Positions 35,650 to 45,418 of a stretch of 64,000 bases of DNA are shown here, piece by piece; position 1 is the stretch's first letter; the number at the start of each line of letters is the position of its first letter. Under the pieces are notes generated by a model, which was not told the origin of the DNA, did not search any database, and saw only the letters and a list, made by a program, of their open reading frames with translations. Position numbers and translations under genes: made by a program. This DNA is from Pseudomonas marincola (GTDB lineage: Bacteria > Pseudomonadota > Gammaproteobacteria > Pseudomonadales > Pseudomonadaceae), in the NCBI RefSeq assembly GCF_900116605.1, contig NZ_FPBC01000009.1, positions 140,773 through 204,772 of the forward strand. The letters are read 5' to 3'.

Positions 35650-36449
35650 ATTTAACGCTTGAAGGCGTGGGTGTTACCCACGCCAATGGTCACGTTGCGC
35701 TCAGTGATATTGATTTACGGGTAAAACCGGCTGAGCGCGTCGCGATTATCGGCCCCTCCGGTGCGGGTAAAACCACTCTGCTGCGTTTGCTTGCCACCAG
35801 CTTGCAGCCCACCAGCGGCGCAATCAGCCTGCTCGAACAACAGCCCTGGCAAATCGGCACTCGCCAACGCCAGCGCCTGCGTGCGCGTATCGGCCTGATC
35901 CATCAGGCGCCACCTTTGCCGCCGCGCCAACGCGTGGTAACGGCGATTCTTGCCGGCAAACTCGGTGAGTGGTCGGCCTTCAAAAGCTTGCTCAACCTGC
36001 TCTATCCAGTCGACATCAGCGGCGCCAAAGCGGCGCTGGCACGGCTGGATCTGGCAGACAAACTGTTTGAGCGTTGCGACCAGCTTTCCGGTGGGCAATT
36101 ACAACGTGTCGGCATCGCCCGCGTGCTTTACCAAAGCCCGCAAATCATCCTTGCCGATGAGCCCGTGTCGGCAATGGACCCGGTTCTGGCCGGCCATACA
36201 CTCAGCGTGCTCAGCAGTGAAGCGGCCGCCCGCGGCGTCACCCTGCTCGCCAGCCTGCATGCGGTGGACCTGGCCATGGCGCATTTCCCACGGGTAATCG
36301 GCGTGCGCGCCGGACGCATTGTTTTTGACCTGCCAAGCGAGCAAGTCAGCCAGGCGCAACTCGACGCACTCTACGCCAATGAACAGCTGCAGCCCGAGCC
36401 GAGCATTACTGTGCAGACACCCACCGTGATTCAGATTCCACGATGCTGA
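35646..36449 (+). CDS. ABC transporter ATP-binding protein (PhnC-like)
   Basis: This 267-residue ATPase starts at a GTG overlapping the preceding stop (GTGA). Walker A is GPSGAGKTT, the signature is [15 protein letters not shown] and Walker B is [12 protein letters not shown]. The closest type is PhnC. It energises import through the two permeases encoded just downstream, and its own stop overlaps the next start by seven bases. Confidence 0.9.
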   Translation: MNLTLEGVGVTHANGHVALSDIDLRVKPAERVAIIGPSGAGKTTLLRLLATSLQPTSGAISLLEQQPWQIGTRQRQRLRARIGLIHQAPPLPPRQRVVTAILAGKLGEWSAFKSLLNLLYPVDISGAKAALARLDLADKLFERCDQLSGGQLQRVGIARVLYQSPQIILADEPVSAMDPVLAGHTLSVLSSEAAARGVTLLASLHAVDLAMAHFPRVIGVRAGRIVFDLPSEQVSQAQLDALYANEQLQPEPSITVQTPTVIQIPRC

Positions 36450-37270
36450 AAGCCCACGATCGCGATCCGGCTGCACTGCCCCGGTTAGGCCTGACGCTGC
36501 TGGCAATTGTGCTGCTGTGGCCGGGTATCAGGCTCAGTGAAGTTGATCTGGGGGTGTTGTTCGATCCTGAAAACAGCAAAACCATGGGCCAGTTCCTCAG
36601 CGGTTTCTGGCCGCCGGCGCATGATCCCGAGTTCCTGCAGATTCTGCTCAAGGCCACACTCGAAACCCTGGCTATCGCCACTGCCGGCATGGCGCTGGCT
36701 TTGCTGCTCGCCATTCCATGCTCACTGCTTGCCAGCCGCGCGCTGTCGTTGTCTGCTGCGCACCGTAACGGGCGTCCGGCGTGGTGGTCGCAGGCGTTGC
36801 GCTGGCCAGTACGTGGCGTACTTATCTTGCTGCGCAGCGTGCCAGAGGTGGTGTGGGCATTGCTTTTCGTGCGCGCCGTTGGCCTGGGTCCGACTGCTGG
36901 GGTGCTGGCGATTGCGATTACCTACAGCGGCATGCTTGGCAAGGTTTACGCGGAAATTTTCGAGTCGGTCGACCCGCGCCCAAGCCGGGCCTTGCTGGTC
37001 GCCGGCAGCCCGCGTCTGCTGGCGTTCACCTACGGCGTGCTGCCCAATGCCTCTGCCGAAATGCTTTCGTACACCGTGTATCGCTGGGAATGCGCGGTGC
37101 GCGCCTCGGTCGTCATGGGTTTTGTCGGAGCCGGCGGGCTGGGCCAGCAAATTGATTTGTCGTTGCGCATGTTTGCCGGCGGTGAAGTTGCCAGTATGTT
37201 GCTGACCTTCCTGCTGCTGGTGTTACTCGCCGATCAACTGAGCCGTGTGCTGCGGGCGAGGCTGCAATGA
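36443..37270 (+). CDS. ABC transporter permease (PhnE-like), first
   Basis: This 275-residue protein has about six membrane helices and the binding-protein-dependent transport motif in [29 protein letters not shown], here identified by [14 protein letters not shown]. The PhnE-like [19 protein letters not shown] stretch is also present. It precedes a second, homologous permease, so the transporter probably uses a heterodimeric membrane part. Confidence 0.9.
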   Translation: MLKAHDRDPAALPRLGLTLLAIVLLWPGIRLSEVDLGVLFDPENSKTMGQFLSGFWPPAHDPEFLQILLKATLETLAIATAGMALALLLAIPCSLLASRALSLSAAHRNGRPAWWSQALRWPVRGVLILLRSVPEVVWALLFVRAVGLGPTAGVLAIAITYSGMLGKVYAEIFESVDPRPSRALLVAGSPRLLAFTYGVLPNASAEMLSYTVYRWECAVRASVVMGFVGAGGLGQQIDLSLRMFAGGEVASMLLTFLLLVLLADQLSRVLRARLQ

Positions 37271-38034
37271 AGTACGCAGTCAATTATGGCCTGATCGCCG
37301 TGCTGTTGATTGCAGTGGTGGCGTCGTTCCAATACCTCAACATTGATCTGCGCCTGCTGTTCGCTGCTGATGGTCTGAGCCAGATGGCCAGTTACGCCAA
37401 CGGCTTTTTCAGCCCTGATTTTTCAGCCGAACACTGGCGCGCCATCGGCAAAGGCGCGCTGGAAACTCTGGCCATGTCATCCATCGGCACCTTGCTTGCG
37501 GCAGTTCTGGGGCTGTTGTTGGCACTGCCTGCGGCGGGACGCTTCGGCTGGCTGGCGCTCAATGGCAGCCGACTGCTGCTTAACGCTCTTCGGGCGATTC
37601 CGGAATTGGTCTGGGCCGCGCTGGTCGTGCTCGCGGCCGGCCTTGGCCCCAATGCCGGCACCCTGGCATTGGCCCTGCACACGGCGGGCGTACTAGGCCG
37701 GCTGTTTGCCGAAGCACTGGAGAACACACCGGATGAACCGGCACAGGCAATCCGCCTGGCGGGTGGTTCAAAGCTGGTCGCGTTCTGGTATGGGACGTTG
37801 CCGGAGGTGTGGCCACAACTCATCGCCTACACCCTGTACCGCTGGGAAAATAATATCCGCATGGCCAGCGTGCTCGGCTTTGTCGGCGCAGGTGGGCTGG
37901 GCCAGATGCTCTACTTCCACCTCAGCCTGTTTCAGGAAGCACAGGCTTCAAGCGTAATCATCGCCATGCTGATTCTGGTGCTTGGCGTCGATGCGTTCAG
38001 TGGCTGGATACGCCAACGCTGGGTCAGCAACTAA
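37267..38034 (+). CDS. ABC transporter permease (PhnE-like), second
   Basis: This 255-residue permease parallels the preceding one ([21 protein letters not shown] and RAIPELVWAALVVLAAGLGP), evidence of duplication within the operon. Its ATG overlaps the previous stop (ATGA). No C-P lyase, phosphite dehydrogenase or selenium enzyme gene follows, so the importer stands without a catabolic partner. Confidence 0.9.
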   Translation: MKYAVNYGLIAVLLIAVVASFQYLNIDLRLLFAADGLSQMASYANGFFSPDFSAEHWRAIGKGALETLAMSSIGTLLAAVLGLLLALPAAGRFGWLALNGSRLLLNALRAIPELVWAALVVLAAGLGPNAGTLALALHTAGVLGRLFAEALENTPDEPAQAIRLAGGSKLVAFWYGTLPEVWPQLIAYTLYRWENNIRMASVLGFVGAGGLGQMLYFHLSLFQEAQASSVIIAMLILVLGVDAFSGWIRQRWVSN

Positions 38035-38055
38035 GGCCAACCCAGCATCCGGCGA

Positions 38056-38787
38056 TCAGAGTCCGTCGCTGTCCAGATGATCGAGATTGATCGGATCGCC
38101 TGCGTGCAAATCCAGGCGCTTGCGAATATCGGCAAACATCAGGTCGTATTCCTTGTGATTGCGCATGATCAGGCTCTGGTTCACCGGAATCCCGTGCTTG
38201 TGCGCGGCGCGGGTAATCACGCTGGCAAAGTTGTATGCCGTATCGCTATGCAGTTTGAACGACTCTTCAAATGAGGTGCCCGACACCTGACCGATCAATT
38301 CGATATGCAGCATCTTGCCTTCCGCCGGGTCTTGCACCACATCGTAGTAAATATCGACGTTGAATGCCGGCCGGTCTTTGGTCGCCACCAGATTCACCCG
38401 ATGCAAGTGGCCAGGGATGTAACGATCCACGGTCATGGCGGGTGCAGCGCTGACCGGTAAAGGCTCCGGCGCTTCTAGTTTTGAGCGAATGTCGGCGAAC
38501 ATCTGATCGTATTCATCATGGTTCTTGGCGATCAGACCTGTCTGGGTCGGCAAGCCGTACTTTTGCGCGATCCGGCTGGCGACACTGCCAAAATTGGGGG
38601 CTTCTTCCTTGCTCAGCTCGAACTCTTCCTGAAAGGCCTCGCCAGCAACATTGCCCAACATGGTCATGACCAACTTACGATTGCCATCCGGCAAAAACTT
38701 GATGTGGTAGTACAAGTCGACGCTGTAAACAGGCTGGCCGTCGGCCTCGTCGCGGTTGACGCGATGCAAATGTCCCGGCTTGAACAT
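38056..38787 (-). CDS. Tandem-duplicated DUF5064-like protein
   Basis: This 243-residue soluble protein is made of two homologous halves. Residues 1-107 begin MFKPGHLHRVNRDEADGQPV and contain NHDEYDQMFADIRSKLE. Residues 124-228 begin YIPGHLHRVNLVATKDRPAF and contain NHKEYDLMFADIRKRLD. Both share P-G-H-L-H-R-V-N, a Y-Y pair and N-H-x-E-Y-D-x-M-F-A-D-I-R. The halves resemble the Pseudomonas DUF5064 family, which I remember as single-domain proteins of about 120 residues. There is no signal peptide. Function is unknown. Confidence 0.8.
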   Translation of the reverse strand: MFKPGHLHRVNRDEADGQPVYSVDLYYHIKFLPDGNRKLVMTMLGNVAGEAFQEEFELSKEEAPNFGSVASRIAQKYGLPTQTGLIAKNHDEYDQMFADIRSKLEAPEPLPVSAAPAMTVDRYIPGHLHRVNLVATKDRPAFNVDIYYDVVQDPAEGKMLHIELIGQVSGTSFEESFKLHSDTAYNFASVITRAAHKHGIPVNQSLIMRNHKEYDLMFADIRKRLDLHAGDPINLDHLDSDGL

Positions 38788-38847
38788 GTTCGAACTCCCT
38801 AACTAAGTTTTTGACGCGGCCACAAAAGAGACCGTCAACGCACCGCT

Positions 38848-39165
38848 TTAGTGCGCAGTAGACGCTTGCGCGCGCTCTTGCACCAACACCCATGGGACTA
38901 TGACCACCGCCCAAAGTTGCGGGTCGCGCGTGGCCAGACCTTCTGCACAACTGTCTTCCATCTTGCTCAGAACACCACTTTCAAGCCATTGGCGAACCTT
39001 GCCATGCTCGTTCTCGGCCACCGCCTCTGCGACGGCCACCAAGTCCGCTGAGCCATCCACCCAGAGTAGAACACCCTTGGCAAAATAGGGCTGTAATTCT
39101 TGCCAACTGATAGATGCAGTTTCAGTGAGCAGTTTGGCATAGAGGGTGCTAGGTTGTTCAGTCAT
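38848..39165 (-). CDS. DUF2288 family protein
   Basis: This 105-residue acidic soluble protein carries the DUF2288 opening TLYAKLLTETASISWQELQPYFAKG. No catalytic motif is evident. In Pseudomonas the family commonly sits next to braC, as here, where it is divergent across a 283-base gap. Function is unknown. Confidence 0.82.
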   Translation of the reverse strand: MTEQPSTLYAKLLTETASISWQELQPYFAKGVLLWVDGSADLVAVAEAVAENEHGKVRQWLESGVLSKMEDSCAEGLATRDPQLWAVVIVPWVLVQERAQASTAH

Positions 39166-39344
39166 GGTGGGCCTTGAATTGTTTGCCGAAATTGATCGGC
39201 ATCATGATAACGTCGACCAAGTCGCCTGACGTCCAATCTGCGCATCAGGACACGCCGTTTTTCTATACATTTATTGCATTAAAGCGACATCTTCTCGTTT
39301 TGCCCCCAAAACCTAGCTTTTCAAGGCGCGAACTCGCGCTCTAC

Positions 39345-39360
39345 ACTGTACCGGTACAGT
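39345..39360. promoter_or_regulatory. 16-base perfect palindrome upstream of braC
   Basis: ACTGTACCGGTACAGT is fully self-complementary and lies 89-104 bases before the braC start, in the DUF2288-braC gap. It is not a LexA box, because CTG and CAG are 8 rather than 10 bases apart. It is a good candidate operator for a dimeric regulator of the bra operon. Confidence 0.5.
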
Positions 39361-39448
39361 TGCCGGGGGTATGGCCGGGGAGTTCAACCCGGTTCTGCAG
39401 CTTTGGCCGCAAGAACTACAACAACGACAAACATAAGAGTGGAGCATT

Positions 39449-40570
39449 ATGAACAAGGCAACTAAGCAAATTACCAAGCTGTTCGCAGCAATGGCGCTGG
39501 CTGGCGCAGCTAGCTACTCCATGGCTGCCGACACCATTAAAATCGGTCTGGCGGGTCCGGTTACTGGTGCCGTTGCTCAATACGGGGAAATGCAGTTCAT
39601 TGGCGCTAAAATGGCCATCGAACAAATCAACAAGGCTGGCGGCGTTAACGGCGCTCAACTCGAAGGCGTGGTTTATGACGACGCTTGCGACCCAAAACAA
39701 GCCGTTGCTGTTGCTAACAAAATCGTCAACGACGAAGTCAAGTTCGTGGTTGGCCACCTGTGCTCCAGCTCCACTCAGCCAGCGTCTGACATCTACGAAG
39801 ACGAAGGCATCCTGATGATCACCGCGGCTTCGACCAGCCCGGACATCACCTCGCGTGGCTATCAGCTGATCTTCCGCACCATCGGTCTCGACAGCCTGCA
39901 AGGCCCGACTGCTGGTAACTTCATTGCTGATCACATCAAGCCGAAGAACGTTGCAGTAATCCACGACAAGCAGCAGTACGGTGAAGGCATCGCCACTGCC
40001 GTTAAGCAGACGCTTGAAAGCAAAGGCGTGAAGGTTTCTGTGTTCGAAGGCATCAACGCCGGCGACAAAGACTTCTCTTCGATGATCTCCAAGCTCAAGC
40101 AAGCGGGCGTGGACTTCGTTTACTACGGTGGCTACCACCCAGAACTGGGCCTGCTGCTGCGTCAGTCGGCTGAGAAAGGCCTTAAGGTCAAGTTCATGGG
40201 TCCGGAAGGCGTGGGCAACAAGGAAATCTCGGCCATCGCTGGCCCGGCTTCCGAAGGCCTGCTGGTTACCCTGCCGAAGTCTTTCGACCAGGACCCAGCC
40301 AACAAGGCATTGGTTGATGCTTTCAAAGCCAAGAACGAAGACCCAACCGGCCCATTCGTATTCCCAGCTTACGCTGCGGTACAAGTGATCGCTGGCGGTA
40401 TCGAGAAAGCCGGTAGCACTGACACCGACAAGGTTGCAGCTGCACTGCGCGCCAACAGCTTCAAGACCCCAACCGGTGAACTTTCCTTCGACGAGAAGGG
40501 CGATCTGAAGGACTTCAGCTTCGTGGTTTACGAATGGCACCAGGACGGTACAAAAACCGAAGCTAAATAA
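39449..40570 (+). CDS. braC: Branched-chain amino-acid ABC transporter binding protein BraC
   Basis: This 373-residue periplasmic protein has a signal peptide ending SMA before ADTIKIG. The mature part shows the Leu/Ile/Val-binding fold (GPVTGAVAQYGEMQFIGA, VVGHLCSSSTQPASDIYEDEG). It captures leucine, isoleucine, valine, alanine and threonine in the known P. aeruginosa Bra system. A strong GTGGAG ribosome site and an intrinsic terminator right after the stop suit higher expression than the membrane parts. Confidence 0.96.
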   Translation: MNKATKQITKLFAAMALAGAASYSMAADTIKIGLAGPVTGAVAQYGEMQFIGAKMAIEQINKAGGVNGAQLEGVVYDDACDPKQAVAVANKIVNDEVKFVVGHLCSSSTQPASDIYEDEGILMITAASTSPDITSRGYQLIFRTIGLDSLQGPTAGNFIADHIKPKNVAVIHDKQQYGEGIATAVKQTLESKGVKVSVFEGINAGDKDFSSMISKLKQAGVDFVYYGGYHPELGLLLRQSAEKGLKVKFMGPEGVGNKEISAIAGPASEGLLVTLPKSFDQDPANKALVDAFKAKNEDPTGPFVFPAYAAVQVIAGGIEKAGSTDTDKVAAALRANSFKTPTGELSFDEKGDLKDFSFVVYEWHQDGTKTEAK

Positions 40571-40589
40571 GCCTCACCTGTCCGAACCC

Positions 40590-40624
40590 AAAGCCCACTG
40601 CATCCGCAGTGGGCTTTGTTTATT
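40590..40624 (+). terminator. Intra-operon terminator between braC and braD
   Basis: A 12-base-pair stem (AAAGCCCACTGC, 40590-40601, with GCAGTGGGCTTT, 40606-40617) closes on an ATCC loop and is followed by GTTTATT. Partial termination here would give more binding protein than permease and would protect the braC mRNA 3' end. Confidence 0.85.
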
Positions 40625-40689
40625 AGAAGAATCCCGGTCTTGCGCGGCGCCACAAGCGATGCTTTACGCAACGACCCAGGAGTTAGGCA

Positions 40690-41609
<920 letters not shown>

Positions 41610-41613
<4 letters not shown>

Positions 41614-42878
41614 GTTCGGCAATCACAAAAAACCTCAAGACGGCATTCTTCAGTGCCCTGCTGGTGGTGGCCGTGGCCTATCCGGTGCTGGGACTGAAAC
41701 TGACTACCGTCGGCATCAAGCTTGAAGTGCACAATGCCAGCCCTGCGGTTCTCTGGACCATCGCCGGGTGCGCCATTGCCATGTTCTTCTGGCAGTTGTT
41801 CCGCGATCAGATCAGCTCCGCCTGGTCACATGCACCGAAGTTGCCGGCTGTTCCAAGCAAGGCGACCAACTTCCTGACCCTGCCCTCGACCCAACGCTGG
41901 ATCATTCTGGGCTTGGTGGTAGTGGCGCTGGCGTGGCCGTTCTTCGGTTCGCGTGGCGCGGTGGACATCGCTACCCTGATCCTGATCTACGTCATGCTCG
42001 GCCTCGGCCTGAACATCGTGGTGGGTCTGGCGGGTCTGCTCGACCTCGGTTACGTTGGTTTCTACGCCGTGGGCGCCTACAGCTACGCGCTGCTGTCGCA
42101 CTATTACGGCCTGGGCTTCTGGGTATGTTTGCCAATCGCCGGCCTGATGGCAGCGTTCTTCGGCTTCATTCTCGGTTTCCCGGTACTGCGTTTACGCGGC
42201 GACTATCTGGCGATTGTGACGCTGGGCTTCGGTGAAATTATCCGTATCCTGCTGCGCAACATGACCGAGCTTACCGGCGGCCCGAACGGCATCAGCAACA
42301 TCGACAAACCAACACTGTTTGGCCTGTCGTTCGAGCGTAAAGCCGCTGAGGGCATGCAAACCTTTCACGAATTCTTCGGCACCGCGTACCAGTCGATCAA
42401 CAAGGTTATCTTCCTGTACTTGATCGCCCTGCTGCTGGTGTTGGTAACCCTGTTCGTGATCAACCGTTTGCTGCGCATGCCAATCGGCCGCGCGTGGGAA
42501 GCTCTGCGTGAAGATGAAATCGCTTGCCGCGCATTGGGCATGAACCCGACCGTGATCAAGCTTTCAGCCTTCACCCTCGGCGCCAGCTTCGCAGGTTTTG
42601 CCGGCAGCTTCTTCGCCGCCCGCCAAGGCCTGGTGACACCGGAATCGTTCACCTTCATTGAATCGGCAATCATCCTCGCCATCGTGGTTCTTGGCGGCAT
42701 GGGCTCACAACTCGGGGTCATTCTGGCCGCGATCGTGATGATCCTCCTGCCGGAACTGATGCGTGAGTTCAGCGAGTACCGCATGTTGTTCTTCGGTGCC
42801 CTGATGGTAATGATGATGATTTGGCGTCCGCAGGGCCTGTTGCCCATGCAGCGCCCGCACCTGGAGCTGAAACAATGA
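41610..42878 (+). CDS. braE: Branched-chain amino-acid permease BraE (LivM)
   Basis: This 422-residue permease has an extended N-terminal region of about 120 residues before the LivM core ([27 protein letters not shown]), as in P. aeruginosa BraE. The core motif [19 protein letters not shown] and the late [10 protein letters not shown] are present. It overlaps braD by ATGA and braF by ATGA. Confidence 0.95.
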
Positions 42879-43642
42879 GCCGCCCGATTCTAGAAGTAAG
42901 CGGCTTATCCATGCGTTTTGGCGGCCTGCTGGCCGTCAACGGCGTGAATCTGTCCGTGCAAGAAAAACAAGTGGTGTCGATGATCGGCCCTAACGGCGCT
43001 GGCAAAACCACGGTATTCAACTGCCTCACCGGTTTTTATCAGCCCACCAGCGGCAGCATCCGCCTTAATGGCGAGCAAATCGAAGGCCTGCCGGGCCACA
43101 AGATTGCGCGCAAGGGCGTGGTGCGTACATTCCAGAACGTGCGTCTGTTCAAGGACATGACCGCCGTTGAAAACTTGCTGGTGGCGCAACACCGCCACCT
43201 CAACACCAACTTTCTGGCTGGCCTGTTCAAGACCCCGGCGTTTCGCAAGAGCGAACGTGAGGCGATGGACTATGCCGCGCATTGGCTGGAGCAGGTCAAC
43301 CTGACCGAGTTTGCCAACCGCCCTGCCGGCACCCTCGCCTACGGCCAACAGCGTCGCCTGGAAATCGCCCGCTGCATGATGACGCGCCCCAGCATCCTCA
43401 TGCTCGACGAACCGGCGGCAGGCCTCAACCCACGCGAAACCGACGACCTCAAAGCCCTGATCGGCGTGCTGCGTGATCAGCACAACGTGACGGTGCTATT
43501 GATCGAACACGACATGAAGTTGGTGATGAGCATCTCCGACCACATTTTCGTGATCAATCAGGGCACGCCTTTGGCAGACGGAACCCCGGAGCAGATCCGC
43601 GATAACCCGGACGTAATCAAAGCCTATCTGGGGGAAGCGTAA
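42875..43642 (+). CDS. braF: Branched-chain amino-acid ABC ATPase BraF (LivG)
   Basis: This 255-residue ATPase has Walker [10 protein letters not shown], the signature [15 protein letters not shown] (LivG-type variant of LSGGQ) and Walker [13 protein letters not shown]. The MSRPILEV start at 42875 overlaps the braE stop (ATGA). A longer in-frame start inside braE is rejected. One base is shared with braG. Confidence 0.95.
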   Translation: MSRPILEVSGLSMRFGGLLAVNGVNLSVQEKQVVSMIGPNGAGKTTVFNCLTGFYQPTSGSIRLNGEQIEGLPGHKIARKGVVRTFQNVRLFKDMTAVENLLVAQHRHLNTNFLAGLFKTPAFRKSEREAMDYAAHWLEQVNLTEFANRPAGTLAYGQQRRLEIARCMMTRPSILMLDEPAAGLNPRETDDLKALIGVLRDQHNVTVLLIEHDMKLVMSISDHIFVINQGTPLADGTPEQIRDNPDVIKAYLGEA

Positions 43643-44343
43643 TGCTCTATTTCGAAAACGTCTCGACCTTTTACGGCAAGATCCAGGCACTGCACGACGT
43701 CAATGTTGAAGTGCGTCAGGGTGAAATCGTCACCCTGATCGGCGCCAACGGCGCAGGCAAGTCGACACTGTTGATGACCCTTTGTGGTAATCCGCAGGCC
43801 ACCAGCGGCAGCATCCGTTATCAGGGTGAAGAACTGGTTGGCATGGACACCCCGAACATCATGCGCAAGAGTATTGCCGTGGTGCCTGAGGGTCGCCGTG
43901 TGTTTGCCCGTCTGACCGTTGAAGAAAACCTCGCCATGGGCGGTTTCTTCACTGAAAAAGAAGACTTCCAAATGCAAATGGACAAGGTCCTGCACCTGTT
44001 CCCGCGCCTTAAGGAACGCTTCGAGCAACGCGCTGGCACCATGTCCGGTGGTGAGCAGCAGATGCTGGCGATTGGCCGCGCGCTGATGAGCAAACCCAAG
44101 CTGTTGCTGCTTGACGAGCCATCACTGGGCCTGGCACCGATCATCATTCAGCAGATCTTCGACATCATCGAACAACTGCGCAAGGACGGTGTAACGGTGT
44201 TTCTGGTCGAGCAAAATGCTAACCAGGCATTGAAACTCGCCGATCGTGGCTACGTTCTGGAGAACGGCCGTATTGTCATGGAAGGCAGTGGCCAGGAGCT
44301 GCTGACCAACCCGAAAGTACGGGACGCGTACCTGGGCGGTTAA
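43642..44343 (+). CDS. braG: Branched-chain amino-acid ABC ATPase BraG (LivF)
   Basis: This 233-residue ATPase has Walker A GANGAGKST, signature MSGGEQQMLAIGRAL and Walker B LLLLDEPSLGL. It pairs with BraF on the BraDE channel. A strong terminator ends the operon 17 bases downstream. Confidence 0.96.
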   Translation: MLYFENVSTFYGKIQALHDVNVEVRQGEIVTLIGANGAGKSTLLMTLCGNPQATSGSIRYQGEELVGMDTPNIMRKSIAVVPEGRRVFARLTVEENLAMGGFFTEKEDFQMQMDKVLHLFPRLKERFEQRAGTMSGGEQQMLAIGRALMSKPKLLLLDEPSLGLAPIIIQQIFDIIEQLRKDGVTVFLVEQNANQALKLADRGYVLENGRIVMEGSGQELLTNPKVRDAYLGG

Positions 44344-44359
44344 CCTCAGTGCTGCATCC

Positions 44360-44388
44360 AAAAGCCGCTGTGATCAGCGGCTTTTTTT
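44360..44388 (+). terminator. Terminator of the bra operon
   Basis: The arms AAAAGCCGCTG (44360-44370) and CAGCGGCTTTT (44375-44385) enclose TGAT and run into seven T residues. Confidence 0.93.
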
Positions 44389-44429
44389 GTTAGGGTGGCA
44401 AAGCCCCAGCTTACAAGGATGAAAGACTG

Positions 44430-45311
44430 ATGCGCATCGAGGACCTGAAACTGTTCATGCTCGTCGCCAAATTAGGCAGCTTCACCGCTGCGGCCGACGC
44501 CCTGAACTTGCCTCGCTCGAATATCAGCAGGCGCATCAACGACCTCGAATCCGCACTGCAGGGCAAACTCTTCACCCGCACGACCCGCCGTCTGACCCTC
44601 ACCCCGATTGGCCAGGGCTACCTGACCAGCCTGCAGGAAATCATCCCGGGGCTTGAACACGCCAACGACTCGATCCGCACTCAAAATCAAAATCCGACCG
44701 GCAAGATCAAGATCGGCCTGCTCACCGAATCAGACATTCTGATTCACTGGGTGCTACAAGACTTTCTCACGCGCTACCCGAACATCAGCATCGAAACCCA
44801 CCTGAGCAATCTGGGTTACTACGACATCATGAATTACGGCCTCGACATGGCGATTCATGTCGGCCCGATCAGCGACACAAGCTTCATAGCCCGCCCTATC
44901 GCCTCGTTCATCCGCAAGCTTTACGCAAGCCCCGACTACATTGCACGTTACGGAGCGCCGCGGTCACTCGAGGACCTGCACCAGCACAACCTGATCATGC
45001 TGCGCTGGCCAAGTGGTCAGCTGGAAAACCTCTGGCGGTTCAAACAGGCAGAAATCAGTATCGAAAGCCGACTGATCTCGAACAACTCCAACTACATCCG
45101 CCACGCGGTTTTCCAGGGTGCGGGTATCGCGCTGCTGCCGGAAATAATCGCGCACAAGCACGTGGCTGAAGGAGAGTTAGTCGAAGTGCTGCCCGCCTAC
45201 GAAATGCAGCTGGAAAATATCTGGCTGGTGTATCCAAGCCGGACCGGCCAATCCTTTGCCTCCCGCCTGCTGATTGAATACCTGCTCGAACAAATTCCGA
45301 TGATCAAGTGA
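44430..45311 (+). CDS. LysR-family regulator upstream of the RND efflux operon
   Basis: This 293-residue LysR protein has its helix-turn-helix within residues 1-60 (LKLFMLVAKLGSFTAAADALNLPRSNISRRINDLE, seen from LGSFTAAADALNLPRS) and a periplasmic-binding-like effector domain of the CrgA/DsdC-like subgroup. It is co-oriented with the efflux genes, 107 bases upstream, with an inverted repeat directly after its stop. Control of the efflux operon is likely by position, not shown. Confidence 0.87.
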   Translation: MRIEDLKLFMLVAKLGSFTAAADALNLPRSNISRRINDLESALQGKLFTRTTRRLTLTPIGQGYLTSLQEIIPGLEHANDSIRTQNQNPTGKIKIGLLTESDILIHWVLQDFLTRYPNISIETHLSNLGYYDIMNYGLDMAIHVGPISDTSFIARPIASFIRKLYASPDYIARYGAPRSLEDLHQHNLIMLRWPSGQLENLWRFKQAEISIESRLISNNSNYIRHAVFQGAGIALLPEIIAHKHVAEGELVEVLPAYEMQLENIWLVYPSRTGQSFASRLLIEYLLEQIPMIK

Positions 45312-45312
45312 T

Positions 45313-45331
45313 TGTCCTGTTTGTCAGGACA
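45313..45331. promoter_or_regulatory. Inverted repeat TGTCCTG-TTTGT-CAGGACA before the RND operon
   Basis: A perfect 7-5-7 inverted repeat starts two bases after the LysR stop and 88 bases before the adaptor gene. No T-tract follows, so an operator is more likely than a terminator, though a hairpin could form in RNA. Confidence 0.45.
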
Positions 45332-45418
45332 CTGTTCGGAATCCTAGCCGGATTATCCAACGATTAATCTCCATTAGGCTGTTGTTCCATAAACATACAG
45401 ACTCAGGGAGATGTAGCT

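Noticed and set aside
39346..39359. Possible LexA box before braC
   Set aside because: CTG and CAG are separated by 8 bases rather than 10, so it does not fit the SOS consensus.
39416..40540. Minus-strand open frame of 374 codons
   Set aside because: It is fully antisense to braC, a clear signal-peptide-bearing binding protein; its length is a by-product of high-GC codon use.
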